Part shown: positions 56,401-59,383 of the stretch, one piece after another
Layout of the letters: each line of letters opens with the position of its first letter
How positions within the stretch are numbered: the first letter of the stretch is position 1
Assembly: GCF_033958435.1 (NCBI RefSeq)
Contig: NC_134161.1
Span: forward strand, 1,984,001 to 2,048,000
Direction of reading: 5' to 3'
DNA from: Carettochelys insculpta
Lineage: Eukaryota > Chordata > Testudines > Carettochelyidae
Length of the DNA: 64,000 nucleotides
Made by a program: the position numbers and the translations under genes
The notes under the pieces: model-generated
Told to the model about the DNA's origin: nothing
What the model saw: only the letters and a program-made list of their open reading frames with translations
The model's database searches: none

Positions 56401-58403
56401 TGTTTGATTACATCAAAACCCATGGGCCGATTTTTGTTTTAAACCAGCTACGGGCCACCCAGACTAGGGAGCGGGCTGCAAGACTGTTGTAACCAAGAGG
56501 GTCTCCCAGATCAGGGTAGTTTTGCTAAGTTTGCTCGTATACCTAGAATTACGGGGAAGGTACTGCTACTTAAAAATACATGAATGGAAGGCACTGGAAG
56601 CTGGCAACCCCATGGGGCAGCATTAAACAAAATGTCTTGGGGACCACACAGACTCCCGGTGGGCCGCATCTGGCCCACAGCGTGCAAGGGGCTCCCTGCT
56701 GTTTGAAACTGTGCATTGTGTATTTAACACAAATACCAGTTTTAAGTAGTACACAATAAACCTACAATATTTTAATTGTTGGTGACTGTGGGGTTTCACA
56801 ATATTAAAATACAAAGCTCTGAAAAAACTCGAGTGCTTCATTTGAAAACAAAAATTAAGTCAAAATCGGCCCTTCCTGGGGGAACGTTCCTGAGCAGCTG
56901 TGCCCAGCTGGGGGTGACGGCGTTCTGTGTTTTCAGACAAAGGGCGGAACAGCATGGTGTCTACGGAGAGCGCCTCATCCACCTATGAGGAGCTGGCCCG
57001 GGCCTACGAGCACGCCAAGCTGGAGGAGCAGTTACAGCACGCCAAGTTTGAAATCACAGAGTGCTTCATCTCCGATAGCTCTTCCGACCAGATGACCACA
57101 GGGACCAACGAGAATGCAGACAGCATGACGTCCATGAGTACCCCGTCCGAGCCAGGGATCTGCCGGTTCACCGCCTCGCCCCCCAAGCCGCAGGACAGCG
57201 ACAGAGGCAAGAACGTGGCCGTGCCCATTCCGCACAGAGCTAACAAGAGTAAGTATCCCTCTGGTGGCTGAGAGCACCCACCAGCCATGCAGGAGTGAGG
57301 CTGCAGCCTGGCTCTTGCAGCCAAGGGCCTAGACACAGAGCGCCAGCGCTCAGCCTGGCAGTGCCACCCTGCAGCGCAGGCACTGCCCCCAACTCCTGGG
57401 ACCTGCTTGCATGCAGCCCTGCTGTGCTGACCAGCCGAGACAGCCTCTGTCTCTCTGCAGCAGGGTGTGGCCACCTCTGAATTGCCGGCGCTCACCTCTA
57501 TGGCAGGGGCATCTTCTGGACTAAGATTTTTTGGAGCATAAGCTTTTGTGGGCAAAGACCCACGACTGCAGACTCCAACCAGTCTTACGGCAGCTGCAGT
57601 CACTAAACACGTAACCCGCCCCCCCCGCCAGTACAGGAAGAGACTGAAAATAATTTCTCGAGATTGGCAATTGCTTTACACAGTCCCCTCTGCACAGTAA
57701 TGGAGCGTGCGAGCAGCTGTATCTCAGATCTTTCCCCTTCTGTAGCAAGGCCTCTCTAGTCTCTTCATAGCTTGCACACAAAGGGGAACTTTTCTCTCTG
57801 AATCTGATCAGCGCAAAGGGGCCTGGGGCGGACGTGCACACAAACCATTTGTGCTGTGCAGAAAGAGGAGAGCTGCGACGAGCCACCCTGAAGCTTGGGG
57901 GGGCAGCACTCTTGCTTTCCACACACCAGCACTAGACTAGACACTCAGGCATTTCAAGCACCTCACCCGTCTCTTTGGTCCCTGCAGGTGATTACTGCAA
58001 CCTTCCCTTGTACATGAAATCAGAAGCATTCTTCCGCAAGCCTGACATCCACGATCCGTGTCCAGTGGTCCCGCCCAGGGAAGCCTCCATCCGAAACCTA
58101 GCCCGGGCTTATCACACGCAAACGAGGCATATGACGCTAGACCCAGGCAGCAAGCCTTTGGGCCTGCCACACCCAGGGTCTTCCGCAACTACTTTACCTC
58201 AAAGAACTCTCACCATGCCTGTCTCAGCAAACACCACTCCTGCTGCCGATCCCACGACTGCCACCAGCGCTGAGCCACGCATGCCCACGCACACCAAAAT
58301 GGGAGGCTCCAGAGACTCTTTACTAGAAATGAGCACATCTGGTATAGGGAGGTCACAAAAACAAGGGGCTGGAGCATACTCCAAATCCTACACTCTTGTG
58401 TAG
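2326..58403 (+). CDS. DSCAML1: DSCAML1, 3' half of the coding region (19 exons, spliced)
   Basis: DSCAML1 is a single-pass neural cell adhesion receptor of the Ig superfamily; family members mediate homophilic recognition, neurite self-avoidance and synaptic lamination. The 19 exons sum to 3,317 bases, giving 1,104 codons plus stop after a split first codon. Domain order seen: end of FNIII-1, FNIII-2 to -4, Ig10, FNIII-5, FNIII-6, a hydrophobic helix followed by a basic RKKRKEKR stretch, and a long Ser/Thr-rich tail ending SYTLV. This order is diagnostic of DSCAM/DSCAML1. I assign DSCAML1 rather than DSCAM from tail segments such as [35 protein letters not shown] and the YSKSYTLV end, which match my knowledge of DSCAML1. 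All junctions keep frame and there is no internal stop, so the gene looks functional. Vertebrate DSCAML1 is about 2,050 residues, so slightly more than half is here; earlier exons lie upstream of the window. Confidence 0.95.
2494..3822 (+). other. DSCAML1: DSCAML1 intron
   Basis: Intron of about 1.3 kb between the FNIII-1 and FNIII-2 exons. Unique-looking, moderately GC-rich sequence; no coding domain or repeat family recognised. Confidence 0.8.
3823..3893 (+). CDS. DSCAML1: DSCAML1 exon: start of FNIII-2
   Basis: A 71-base exon coding for [20 protein letters not shown] then TWK. It supplies the proline-rich linker, strands A and B and the core Trp of FNIII-2. Acceptor ccacag, donor gtacgt. 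It starts by completing a split codon (phase 1) and ends on a complete Lys codon (phase 0), so this intron lies inside the FNIII domain. Confidence 0.94.
4010..4145 (+). repeat. MIR/CORE-SINE-like fragment
   Basis: The stretch reads gggcaagtcactt, then a cagtttccctgtctgaaatgg-like segment and an AT-rich tail. This matches the order of the CORE-SINE/MIR core and 3' region in + orientation. The tRNA-like head is missing, so it is an old truncated copy. Confidence 0.55.
4440..5000. promoter_or_regulatory. Candidate conserved non-coding element
   Basis: An AT-rich island in a GC-rich intron, dense in homeodomain/PBX/SOX-like words (ATTGATT, CAATCA, AATAAA, TTATCAG) and free of recognisable transposon sequence or long open frames. 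Such islands in neural adhesion genes are often enhancers. This is inference from composition alone; no alignment was made. Confidence 0.35.
5654..5894 (+). CDS. DSCAML1: DSCAML1 exon: main part of FNIII-2
   Basis: A 241-base exon coding for [20 protein letters not shown] through [12 protein letters not shown]. It supplies strands C to G of FNIII-2, with the G(Y)xxxYRE strand-C pattern, the [15 protein letters not shown] strand-F pattern and a sequon (NAT). Acceptor ctgcag, donor gtgagt. With the 71-base exon before it, it forms a 312-base phase 1-1 module of 104 codons. Confidence 0.95.
5981..6215 (-). mobile_element. CR1 LINE, 3' end fragment
   Basis: On the minus strand the sequence ends in the CR1 3' terminus (ggtcccttcc...gattctatgattcc seen as its complement at 5981-6020). 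Upstream comes the typical 'approximately two-hundred-base' ORF2 end and 3'UTR of CR1. It is truncated 5', as is usual for CR1. It may belong to the same insertion as the coding fragment at 7015-8965, with sequence lost or inserted between. Confidence 0.85.
7015..8965 (-). mobile_element. CR1 LINE ORF2 fragment (endonuclease and N-terminal RT)
   Basis: The minus strand holds broken open frames matching CR1 ORF2. At 8651-8986 there is an endonuclease start ([18 protein letters not shown] and [15 protein letters not shown]). At 8059-8745 the endonuclease core follows, with [11 protein letters not shown] and the [11 protein letters not shown] motif. At 7617-7964 a linker resembles [20 protein letters not shown]. 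At 7293-7610 lies the start of the reverse transcriptase ([29 protein letters not shown]). The frames are shifted against each other, and the RT catalytic box is not present here, so the copy is dead. A (TTCC)n run at 8913-8936 sits near its 5' edge. Confidence 0.9.
9085..9400. repeat. Two tRNA-derived SINE fragments in opposite orientation
   Basis: About 9085-9165 reads gaagtagcttgcccagggtcac, the minus-strand form of the SINE core. About 9285-9400 reads actgacttgctgc...caagtcgcatggcctctg, the + form. The pair is head to head with divergent sequence between. Boundaries are approximate. Confidence 0.5.
9655..10010. promoter_or_regulatory. Candidate conserved non-coding element
   Basis: An AT-rich island containing a perfect TTAATTAA (9671-9678) and two CTAATTA-type sites near 9842 and 9976, plus several ATCATTT and TAATAT words. 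The flanks are much more GC-rich. No transposon similarity or coding potential was seen. A developmental enhancer is the simplest reading, from composition only. Confidence 0.4.
12406..12552 (+). CDS. DSCAML1: DSCAML1 exon: first half of FNIII-3
   Basis: A 147-base exon coding for [20 protein letters not shown], then [20 protein letters not shown] and FWSLYMDG. This supplies strands A to C' with the core Trp and the GYRVIFW strand-C pattern. Acceptor atcag after a long CT tract, donor gtgagg. Both ends are phase 1. Confidence 0.95.
12553..13200 (+). other. DSCAML1: DSCAML1 intron
   Basis: Short intron of 648 bases inside FNIII-3. Nothing recognisable beyond the splice sites (gtgagg donor, ctgcag acceptor). 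Confidence 0.85.
13201..13356 (+). CDS. DSCAML1: DSCAML1 exon: second half of FNIII-3
   Basis: A 156-base exon coding for [20 protein letters not shown] through [10 protein letters not shown]. It gives strands E to G of FNIII-3, with [16 protein letters not shown] as strand F and two sequons (NIT, NYS). It ends with one base, a, which with tt of the next exon makes an Ile codon. Together with the preceding exon it forms a 303-base phase 1-1 module. Confidence 0.95.
14520..14670. promoter_or_regulatory. Candidate conserved non-coding element
   Basis: A short AT-rich island with the palindromic words TTAACACGTGTTAA (14533-14546, enclosing an E-box CACGTG) and TTAATTAG immediately after it, then GAGTCATTAGCAATGAATAAA. 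No transposon or coding signature. Regulatory function is inferred from motif density only. Confidence 0.35.
15040..15345. repeat. Interspersed repeat, MITE-like, family unresolved
   Basis: It starts with gctgcatctacactacaagc and an ATCGATTTTATTAAAATCGAT palindrome, followed by cattgtgggaacctatcccacagttccc-like sequence. This combination recurs in sauropsid DNA-transposon derivatives. I cannot place the second terminus with confidence. Confidence 0.45.
15530..16180 (-). mobile_element. LINE ORF2 C-terminal fragment, clade unresolved
   Basis: The minus-strand frame 15724-16104 (126 codons) reads [40 protein letters not shown] and [20 protein letters not shown]. This is the C-terminal region that follows the reverse transcriptase in several non-LTR retrotransposon clades. 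It differs clearly from the CR1 copies. The 3' flank contains a (TAG)n run (15536-15551), compatible with a microsatellite-tailed LINE 3' end. Clade not resolved (RTE-, I- or R4-like are possible). The RT core is absent. Confidence 0.7.
16474..16960 (+). repeat. Degenerate tandem repeat, about 270-280 bp unit
   Basis: Two copies in direct order share gtgaagcacc...gcccaagcct..gctg followed by caccaccctgg.(g/a)gaacgaggc (16474 and 16741). Both then continue through ccaccacctgc and end in ggtttag.cctcctggca (16647 and 16931). A third trace of the last segment occurs at about 16190. No coding meaning is evident. Confidence 0.6.
17640..18260 (+). repeat. Imperfect internal duplication, possible retroelement gag remnant
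   Basis: The segment tttggccagcaagag...cccaagccaag near 17788 recurs as tttggccagcaggag...cccgagccaag near 18123, about 335 bp later. The surrounding sequence has little resemblance to ordinary intron and reads as charged, low-complexity peptide. That is reminiscent of a degenerate LTR-retroelement gag, but no diagnostic motif was found. Confidence 0.3.
19376..19990 (-). mobile_element. hAT DNA transposon remnant
   Basis: The minus strand at 19464-19576 encodes [24 protein letters not shown] residues followed by K and a hydrophobic end. This is the conserved C-terminal dimerisation region of hAT transposases (S-x-x-G-x-x-x-x-x-K-R/K-x-x-L-x-P). The + strand begins at about 19376 with gggctgtcatttaatt...gcgattaacac and ends around 19975 with AT-rich sequence, so both element ends appear present around an internally deleted body. 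A 14-base A run sits at 19671-19684. The element is dead. Confidence 0.75.
21246..21645 (-). mobile_element. LINE (CR1/L2-like) 3' end fragment
   Basis: The + strand reads ataagaacagcca...gggtccgatcagaggtctgtttagcccag, then cccattcccagcttctgtcaatcagag and ttatagccttggccttcacagc. This is the complement of the end of a widespread sauropsid CR1-group LINE. Truncated at its 5' side and carrying several indels. Confidence 0.7.
23640..23830 (+). repeat. tRNA-derived SINE copy
   Basis: The order gtagcatagtctaatgactc (A-box-like region), gggattcttaggctcc, then nagcgtttagc and gtgcttcgagatcctgga matches a tRNA-headed CORE-type SINE in + orientation. Several internal bases are missing, so this is an old copy. 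Confidence 0.5.
24180..24636 (+). mobile_element. LINE (CR1/L2-like) 3' end fragment
   Basis: The + strand shows gaaaggtttaaaaaaa, then atgtttaggcttgagcacagaaacctgaggggggacctgag, then gacagattcctgtcagggacgggctgg and gtgcacaggagggactagatgagc...ccaggtcccttcccctccag, ending near tttctgtgg. This is the ORF2 end and 3'UTR of a CR1-group LINE in sense orientation. The 'ggactagatga..' 3' signature is kept. Confidence 0.7.
25109..25248 (+). CDS. DSCAML1: DSCAML1 exon: first half of FNIII-4
   Basis: A 140-base exon coding for [20 protein letters not shown], then [20 protein letters not shown] and PGSGQP. It carries strands A to C' of FNIII-4 with the core Trp. Acceptor ccctcag follows a long CT tract; donor gtgagt. 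It ends on a full Pro codon (phase 0). Confidence 0.95.
27268..27395. repeat. Interspersed repeat, family unresolved
   Basis: The text tgttagtctgtagcttta...tctgtagcaccgtaaagcctaacaagtttattagg...gtgaacttctgtggctaaaacccacttcttcagatg follows a very common sauropsid repeat. A related piece occurs at 53950-54040. I recognise the pattern but not the class. Confidence 0.6.
28560..28960. promoter_or_regulatory. Candidate conserved non-coding element
   Basis: An AT-rich island of about 400 bases with many homeodomain-like words (AATAAA, TTTATTA, AAATTAAA, TAATGCTTAT) and an RFX X-box-like site GTTTCC-AG-GGCAAC (28844-28857), one base from the consensus GTNRCC-N-RGYAAC. No transposon or coding similarity. 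Function inferred from composition and motif content. Confidence 0.4.
29036..29160. repeat. (CA/TG)-rich simple repeat
   Basis: Interrupted ACACAC/ATGCAC and TGTGTG runs with TATA-rich surroundings. Low-complexity, likely variable between individuals. Confidence 0.6.
31897..32050 (+). CDS. DSCAML1: DSCAML1 exon: second half of FNIII-4
   Basis: A 154-base exon coding for [20 protein letters not shown] through KVTVEPAGK. It supplies strands D to G of FNIII-4, with [16 protein letters not shown] as strand F and a sequon (NIS). Acceptor tgccag, donor gtgcgt. With the 140-base exon it makes a 294-base phase 1-1 module. Confidence 0.95.
32300..32417 (+). CDS. DSCAML1: DSCAML1 exon: first half of Ig10
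   Basis: A 118-base exon coding for [20 protein letters not shown], then [18 protein letters not shown]. It holds the first disulfide Cys (LPC) and the core Trp (KWTKD) of the tenth Ig domain, the one embedded between FNIII-4 and FNIII-5 in DSCAM proteins. Acceptor ccacag, donor gtaact; it ends in phase 2. Confidence 0.95.
32418..32720 (+). other. DSCAML1: DSCAML1 intron
   Basis: Small 303-base intron inside Ig10. Nothing besides splice sites. Confidence 0.85.
32721..32884 (+). CDS. DSCAML1: DSCAML1 exon: second half of Ig10
   Basis: A 164-base exon coding for [20 protein letters not shown] through [11 protein letters not shown]. It carries the Ig-fold hallmark EDSGYYTC (second disulfide Cys) and a sequon (NGT). 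Acceptor ttgcag, donor gtaagg. Exons 32300-32417 and 32721-32884 together form a 282-base phase 1-1 Ig module. Confidence 0.95.
32885..34174 (+). other. DSCAML1: DSCAML1 intron
   Basis: Intron of 1.3 kb between Ig10 and FNIII-5. It contains the first copy of a duplicated segment (33431-33567, listed separately). The rest is unremarkable. Confidence 0.8.
33431..33567 (+). repeat. Dispersed repeat, copy 1 (partner at 35095-35230)
   Basis: About 137 bases, beginning ttcccaggggcacatccaac and ending ggagttacaacagtgg. Nearly identical to 35095-35230, about 1.66 kb downstream in a different intron of the same gene, in the same orientation. Likely two copies of one repeat family rather than a local duplication, since the flanks differ. 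Confidence 0.8.
34175..34273 (+). CDS. DSCAML1: DSCAML1 exon: start of FNIII-5
   Basis: A 99-base exon coding for [20 protein letters not shown] then [12 protein letters not shown]. It gives strands A and B of FNIII-5 with the core Trp. Acceptor tctag, donor gtgagg; phase 1 at both ends. Confidence 0.95.
34955..35060. repeat. Interspersed repeat, related copy at 44385-44520
   Basis: Both places share the order cttcc/cctgctaat...cagaataaat.ttgt..tgtgcac, then a run of gtgt(g)...gtgcaccac and a ..(a/g)cgctgccagctg-like end. They are in different introns in the same orientation. Family unresolved. Confidence 0.5.
35095..35230 (+). repeat. Dispersed repeat, copy 2 (partner at 33431-33567)
   Basis: See 33431-33567. 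This copy differs from its partner by a handful of substitutions and one missing base, and is followed by a different 3' flank. Confidence 0.8.
35555..35830 (+). repeat. tRNA-derived SINE
   Basis: The tRNA-like head reads ataatctagtggttagagca, with an A-box-like TAGTGGTTAGA. It is followed by ttccatctccaccactgacttgctgggtg and a ..tttcccgtctcaagggtgacactt-type CORE/3' region. The + orientation matches Pol III SINEs of turtles and other sauropsids. Confidence 0.65.
36080..36240. promoter_or_regulatory. Candidate conserved non-coding element
   Basis: A short AT-rich island with ACAATTAATTAAAAGC and AAAGTAATTATAAGC (Antennapedia/Paired-class homeodomain core words), then TTATAATTGGATTAGAAAT. It lies just upstream of a CR1 insertion. 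Inference from composition only. Confidence 0.4.
36323..36652 (-). mobile_element. CR1 LINE, 3' end
   Basis: The minus strand encodes the CR1 ORF2 C-terminus (for example [20 protein letters not shown] at the end of an 81-codon frame, 36404-36649) and then the CR1 3'UTR, ending at about 36323 with the gattccaag complement. 5' truncated. Confidence 0.9.
37160..37935 (+). mobile_element. CR1 LINE fragment with RT motif region
   Basis: Sense orientation. The text ggcctggttttgttcaacatctttatt...aagttcacagacgacac translates to a [15 protein letters not shown]...[11 protein letters not shown] pattern. This is the reverse-transcriptase active-site region (F-T-D-D at 37294-37305, a degenerate form of the usual FADD box). 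The thumb region follows, with an indel, then ggagaggctgttctcagtggtgaca near the ORF end. 5' truncated and disabled. Confidence 0.85.
38270..38530. repeat. Two SINE fragments in opposite orientation
   Basis: About 38270-38355 has ggcaagtgactggctcaag and gaacccagatctcc, a minus-strand SINE core. About 38360-38530 has ctggcccgttcatgcctcagtttcccc and cagcacctaag, a plus-strand SINE. This is the second opposed pair in the gene. Confidence 0.5.
39055..39137 (+). mobile_element. CR1 LINE, 3' tail only
   Basis: About 80 bases of CR1 3' end: gggggttgatcctgcttgaa, agctggactagatgacctcc, then tatgattctatg. Severely 5' truncated. Confidence 0.85.
39200..39510 (+). mobile_element. CR1 LINE, 3' end
   Basis: The + strand encodes the CR1 ORF2 end ([20 protein letters not shown] through [17 protein letters not shown]) and then the 3'UTR ending gtgattctgtgtgt. 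A second, near-identical 3' tail lies 60 bases upstream in the same orientation. Confidence 0.9.
40277..40440 (-). mobile_element. CR1-group LINE, 3' end fragment (older subfamily)
   Basis: The + strand reads catagagtcatacaactggaaggaacctcaagaggtcatc..., then a stretch ending in a ggagatttc-like complement of the CR1 ORF2 tail. It shares its design with the copy at 60691-61750 rather than with the younger copies at 36-39 kb. Confidence 0.75.
41670..41830. promoter_or_regulatory. Weak candidate regulatory element
   Basis: An AT-leaning patch (AATATCAATAATAAAG, TTTTAATAATCT, ATGTATGCAATTAGG) in a GC-rich intron, without transposon features. Less convincing than the other islands. Confidence 0.25.
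43090..43155. repeat. MITE-like terminal fragment
   Basis: The segment tctgggtttgaacccgggctatgctgcaatgtagacatagcc has the tRNA-unrelated agacatagcc end shared by several sauropsid DNA-transposon derivatives. The other end was not identified. Confidence 0.4.
43545..43733 (+). CDS. DSCAML1: DSCAML1 exon: main part of FNIII-5
   Basis: A 189-base exon coding for [20 protein letters not shown] through [12 protein letters not shown]. It supplies strands C to G of FNIII-5, with [16 protein letters not shown] as strand F. Acceptor ccccag, donor gtaaac; phase 1 at both ends. Together with the 99-base exon it makes a 288-base module. Confidence 0.95.
43734..44653 (+). other. DSCAML1: DSCAML1 intron
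   Basis: GC-rich intron of 920 bases between FNIII-5 and FNIII-6. A short direct repeat (ctgcggtgctggggagctccc-like, about 44177-44222) and the interspersed repeat at 44385-44520 are present; nothing else was recognised. Confidence 0.8.
44654..44941 (+). CDS. DSCAML1: DSCAML1 exon: complete FNIII-6
   Basis: A single 288-base exon encodes all of FNIII-6: [20 protein letters not shown], the core [36 protein letters not shown] as strand F, ending ATLDYDG. Sequons NST, NSS and NES are visible. The pair of Cys around CNSAGC is typical of this membrane-proximal domain. Acceptor ccacag, donor gtaagc; phase 1 at both ends. Confidence 0.96.
44942..49395 (+). other. DSCAML1: DSCAML1 intron (4.5 kb) with a 33-copy minisatellite
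   Basis: Intron between the last FNIII exon and the transmembrane exon. The dominant feature is the minisatellite at 46890-48878. A short repeat piece (ctcgaaagctcgtctctcg...agtaaaagac) occurs at 45340-45375, and a minus-strand SINE-like stretch near 46225-46290. The rest is GC-rich and unremarkable. Confidence 0.85.
46890..48878 (+). repeat. Minisatellite, 33 copies of a 59/61-bp unit
   Basis: Counted directly: 33 tandem copies beginning gtgtgcttagcccaggggtt. The unit exists in two lengths, 61 bp (ending gactctgNagcc, 21 copies) and 59 bp (ending gactgtagcc, 12 copies); 21 x 61 + 12 x 59 = 1,989 bases matches the span exactly. The lengths are interleaved, often alternately. Substitutions inside the units (catgcggg/catgaggg/cgtgcggg, ggccggg/ggctggg) mark distinct variants. 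The array lies wholly in an intron. Minus-strand frames of 86-126 codons across it are a side effect of the period (59 + 61 = 120). Confidence 0.97.
49396..49551 (+). CDS. DSCAML1: DSCAML1 exon: transmembrane segment
   Basis: A 156-base exon coding for [17 protein letters not shown], then a 21-residue hydrophobic helix [20 protein letters not shown](I) at 49449-49511, then a basic stop-transfer stretch [13 protein letters not shown]. The orientation is extracellular N-terminus, cytoplasmic C-terminus (type I). Acceptor cctag, donor gtgagg; phase 1 at both ends. Confidence 0.96.
49552..51574 (+). other. DSCAML1: DSCAML1 intron
   Basis: Intron of 2 kb. It holds a MITE-like element (49626-49847) and a T tract of about 17 bases (51281-51297). 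A tandem CAGA run (51089-51104) is minor. Nothing else recognised. Confidence 0.8.
49626..49847. mobile_element. MITE-like element with terminal inverted repeats
   Basis: The left end reads ggccatgtctgta (49626-49638) and the right end tatagacataggcc (49834-49847), which are imperfect inverted repeats of each other. The 222-base interior has no coding frame. This is the architecture of a non-autonomous DNA transposon. Superfamily not determined. Confidence 0.65.
51575..51605 (+). CDS. DSCAML1: DSCAML1 microexon, juxtamembrane tail (31 bases)
   Basis: A 31-base exon coding for the end of a split Asp codon, AKSLAEMLI, and two bases of a Ser codon (ag). Acceptor attacag, donor gtgggt. The entry phase is 1 and the exit phase 2, so skipping it alone would shift the frame. 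The peptide [11 protein letters not shown] fits the DSCAML1 juxtamembrane segment. Confidence 0.93.
51606..52434 (+). other. DSCAML1: DSCAML1 intron
   Basis: GC-rich 829-base intron. About 51645-51720 resembles a DNA-transposon derivative end (tgtgtagacaggccc); the rest shows nothing recognisable. Confidence 0.75.
52435..52553 (+). CDS. DSCAML1: DSCAML1 exon: proximal cytoplasmic tail
   Basis: A 119-base exon coding for [20 protein letters not shown], then [19 protein letters not shown]. Acceptor ctgcag, donor gtgagt. The LLIEDKEG segment is a very conserved tail block in DSCAM/DSCAML1; its partner is not known to me. It ends in phase 1. Confidence 0.94.
52554..53267 (+). other. DSCAML1: DSCAML1 intron
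   Basis: GC-rich intron of 714 bases. Nothing recognised. Confidence 0.85.
53268..53420 (+). CDS. DSCAML1: DSCAML1 exon: cytoplasmic tail
   Basis: A 153-base exon coding for [20 protein letters not shown], then [18 protein letters not shown] and [12 protein letters not shown]. Acceptor ttgcag, donor gtaagt. Symmetric phase 1-1, so it could be skipped in frame. Confidence 0.94.
53421..55834 (+). other. DSCAML1: DSCAML1 intron (2.4 kb)
   Basis: It contains an interspersed repeat at about 53950-54040 (gtagcccgttaaagactaacaa..ttattaggtgg..gacagacccacttcttcgg), related to the one at 27268. A similar short piece (ccagtagcacttgaaaggtgaac) lies at 55110-55140. The rest is unremarkable. Confidence 0.8.
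53950..54040. repeat. Interspersed repeat, family unresolved
   Basis: Shares the taaagactaacaaaat.ctttattagg and cccacttcttc signature with the element at 27268-27395 and, in shorter form, with 55110-55140. Class unknown to me. Confidence 0.6.
55835..56029 (+). CDS. DSCAML1: DSCAML1 exon: cytoplasmic tail
   Basis: A 195-base exon coding for [40 protein letters not shown], then [20 protein letters not shown] and SQDT. Rich in Ser/Thr and Arg, a likely phosphorylated region. Acceptor tctcag, donor gtgagt; phase 1-1, 65 codons. Confidence 0.95.
56030..56936 (+). other. DSCAML1: DSCAML1 intron
   Basis: Intron of 907 bases. About 56420-56860 resembles interspersed repeat (tgggggccgcatctggcccac-like text, AT-rich tail) but no family was assigned. 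Confidence 0.7.
56937..57248 (+). CDS. DSCAML1: DSCAML1 exon: cytoplasmic tail with YEEL motif
   Basis: A 312-base exon coding for [60 protein letters not shown] and on to IPHRANK. The stretch [20 protein letters not shown] is predicted helical. YEEL fits the YxxPhi endocytic/sorting consensus, but this is only a motif match. Acceptor tttcag, donor gtaagt; phase 1-1, so skippable in frame. Confidence 0.96.
57249..57987 (+). other. DSCAML1: DSCAML1 last intron
   Basis: Intron of 739 bases. A repeat fragment near 57520-57600 (gagcataagcttttgtgggcaaagacccac) resembles the family noted at 27268. Nothing else recognised. Confidence 0.75.
57988..58403 (+). CDS. DSCAML1: DSCAML1 terminal coding exon, PDZ-ligand C-terminus
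   Basis: The last coding exon starts after ctgcag and codes for [20 protein letters not shown], then [20 protein letters not shown], a Pro/Thr/Ala-rich variable stretch, and finally [15 protein letters not shown]...YSKSYTLV and a tag stop at 58401. The last residues YTLV fit a class I PDZ ligand (T at -2, V at 0). DSCAM family tails are known to bind MAGI-type PDZ scaffolds. The Pro/Ala/Thr-rich segment appears shorter than in mammals as I remember it; alignment is needed. Confidence 0.96.
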
Positions 58404-58465
58404 GAAATTAGAAAACCAATTAAAAACTGGTGGTTTCCTGCATTATTTATAGTGAAATTAACTCT

Positions 58466-58473
58466 TGTACATA
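58466..58473 (+). promoter_or_regulatory. Pumilio-response-like element TGTACATA
   Basis: TGTACATA fits TGTANATA, the Pumilio (PUM1/2) RNA-binding consensus, in the DSCAML1 3'UTR. Motif match only. Confidence 0.4.
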
Positions 58474-58790
58474 ATGAACTCTTTTGTATAAATGAAACTA
58501 TTTTCTTCTTCTCCAAAACTGAAAAAGAAGCCAGGGCACAAAGAATTTGATGTTACAGATTTAAAAAAAATATATACGTGATCTTATCTCTATATTTCAC
58601 ATCGTTTGGAAAGGCGCACAAAAAGACTCGGTGATTTTTTCCCCCCTGATATTTATTGGTGGTTTTGAAAAGCAAATGCTCAAAGATATTGCATGCTGTT
58701 TACTGTTCTGAAAACAACAGGAGTTGCTTTGATTTGCAAATGCTTATGTGTTAATACCTTTTTCTATGAAAAAAATCCAGCGCCGTGTGC

Positions 58791-58796
58791 AATAAA
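58791..58796 (+). terminator. DSCAML1: Polyadenylation signal AATAAA
   Basis: A canonical AATAAA 388 bases after the stop codon, followed 20-32 bases later by a GT/T-rich stretch (gttgggtttttttttttt). Cleavage is expected at about 58810-58820. Confidence 0.75.
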
Positions 58797-59383
58797 GGTT
58801 ATGTTTATACGTTGGGTTTTTTTTTTTTATCTGACTCGAGCCACAGGATTATGCTAGAAGTGGGCTGGGATGGGAGAAGAGCGCAAAATAGCTGAGAGGA
58901 GGGTTAAGCTAAGCTTTTCATTAGTTCCTGACAGTTTGCACCGCTGCCGAGAAACAGTTTGTAAAGTTTTAGCAGGGACTCTAAGCATGCAGACAGGCAT
59001 GGAACAGCAAGCCGCAAGCCACTCCATCAGACTACCGAGAGCCTGTTCCCCATCCCATGCGGTGTCTCAGCAGCTGGGGGCACCAGGAATTCCCAGGGCA
59101 TATGGTTTCTTGCCAACCTTTTGCCTAATGTCTCGGTCATAGCTGTGAGCTAGCAGATTGGCTCCCCGGTTTCACCCTCAGTGAATTTGCCCAGCCAACT
59201 CAGAGCCCCTGAGGCACTATGTCTACAGTGGAGTTAGGACTAGGTGCAAGGAGGCTGCCAGACCTGTAGGAGGCTGTGGTCCGAAGCCTGCAAAGGCACG
59301 TGCTCCAGCAATGTCTTGTGACTTCAAGAGCGCACCATGCAGGAATGGATCTGAACTGGGTACAGTAGAACCATGAAAGATAC

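Larger units (their letters stand above)
58404..58815 (+). other. DSCAML1: DSCAML1 3'UTR (short form)
   Basis: About 400 bases between the stop and the cleavage region. AT-rich, with ttatttat near the start, a TGTACATA Pumilio-type word and an AATAAA at 58791. A T-rich run (58817-58828) follows as a likely downstream element. Longer forms beyond this signal cannot be excluded. Confidence 0.7.
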
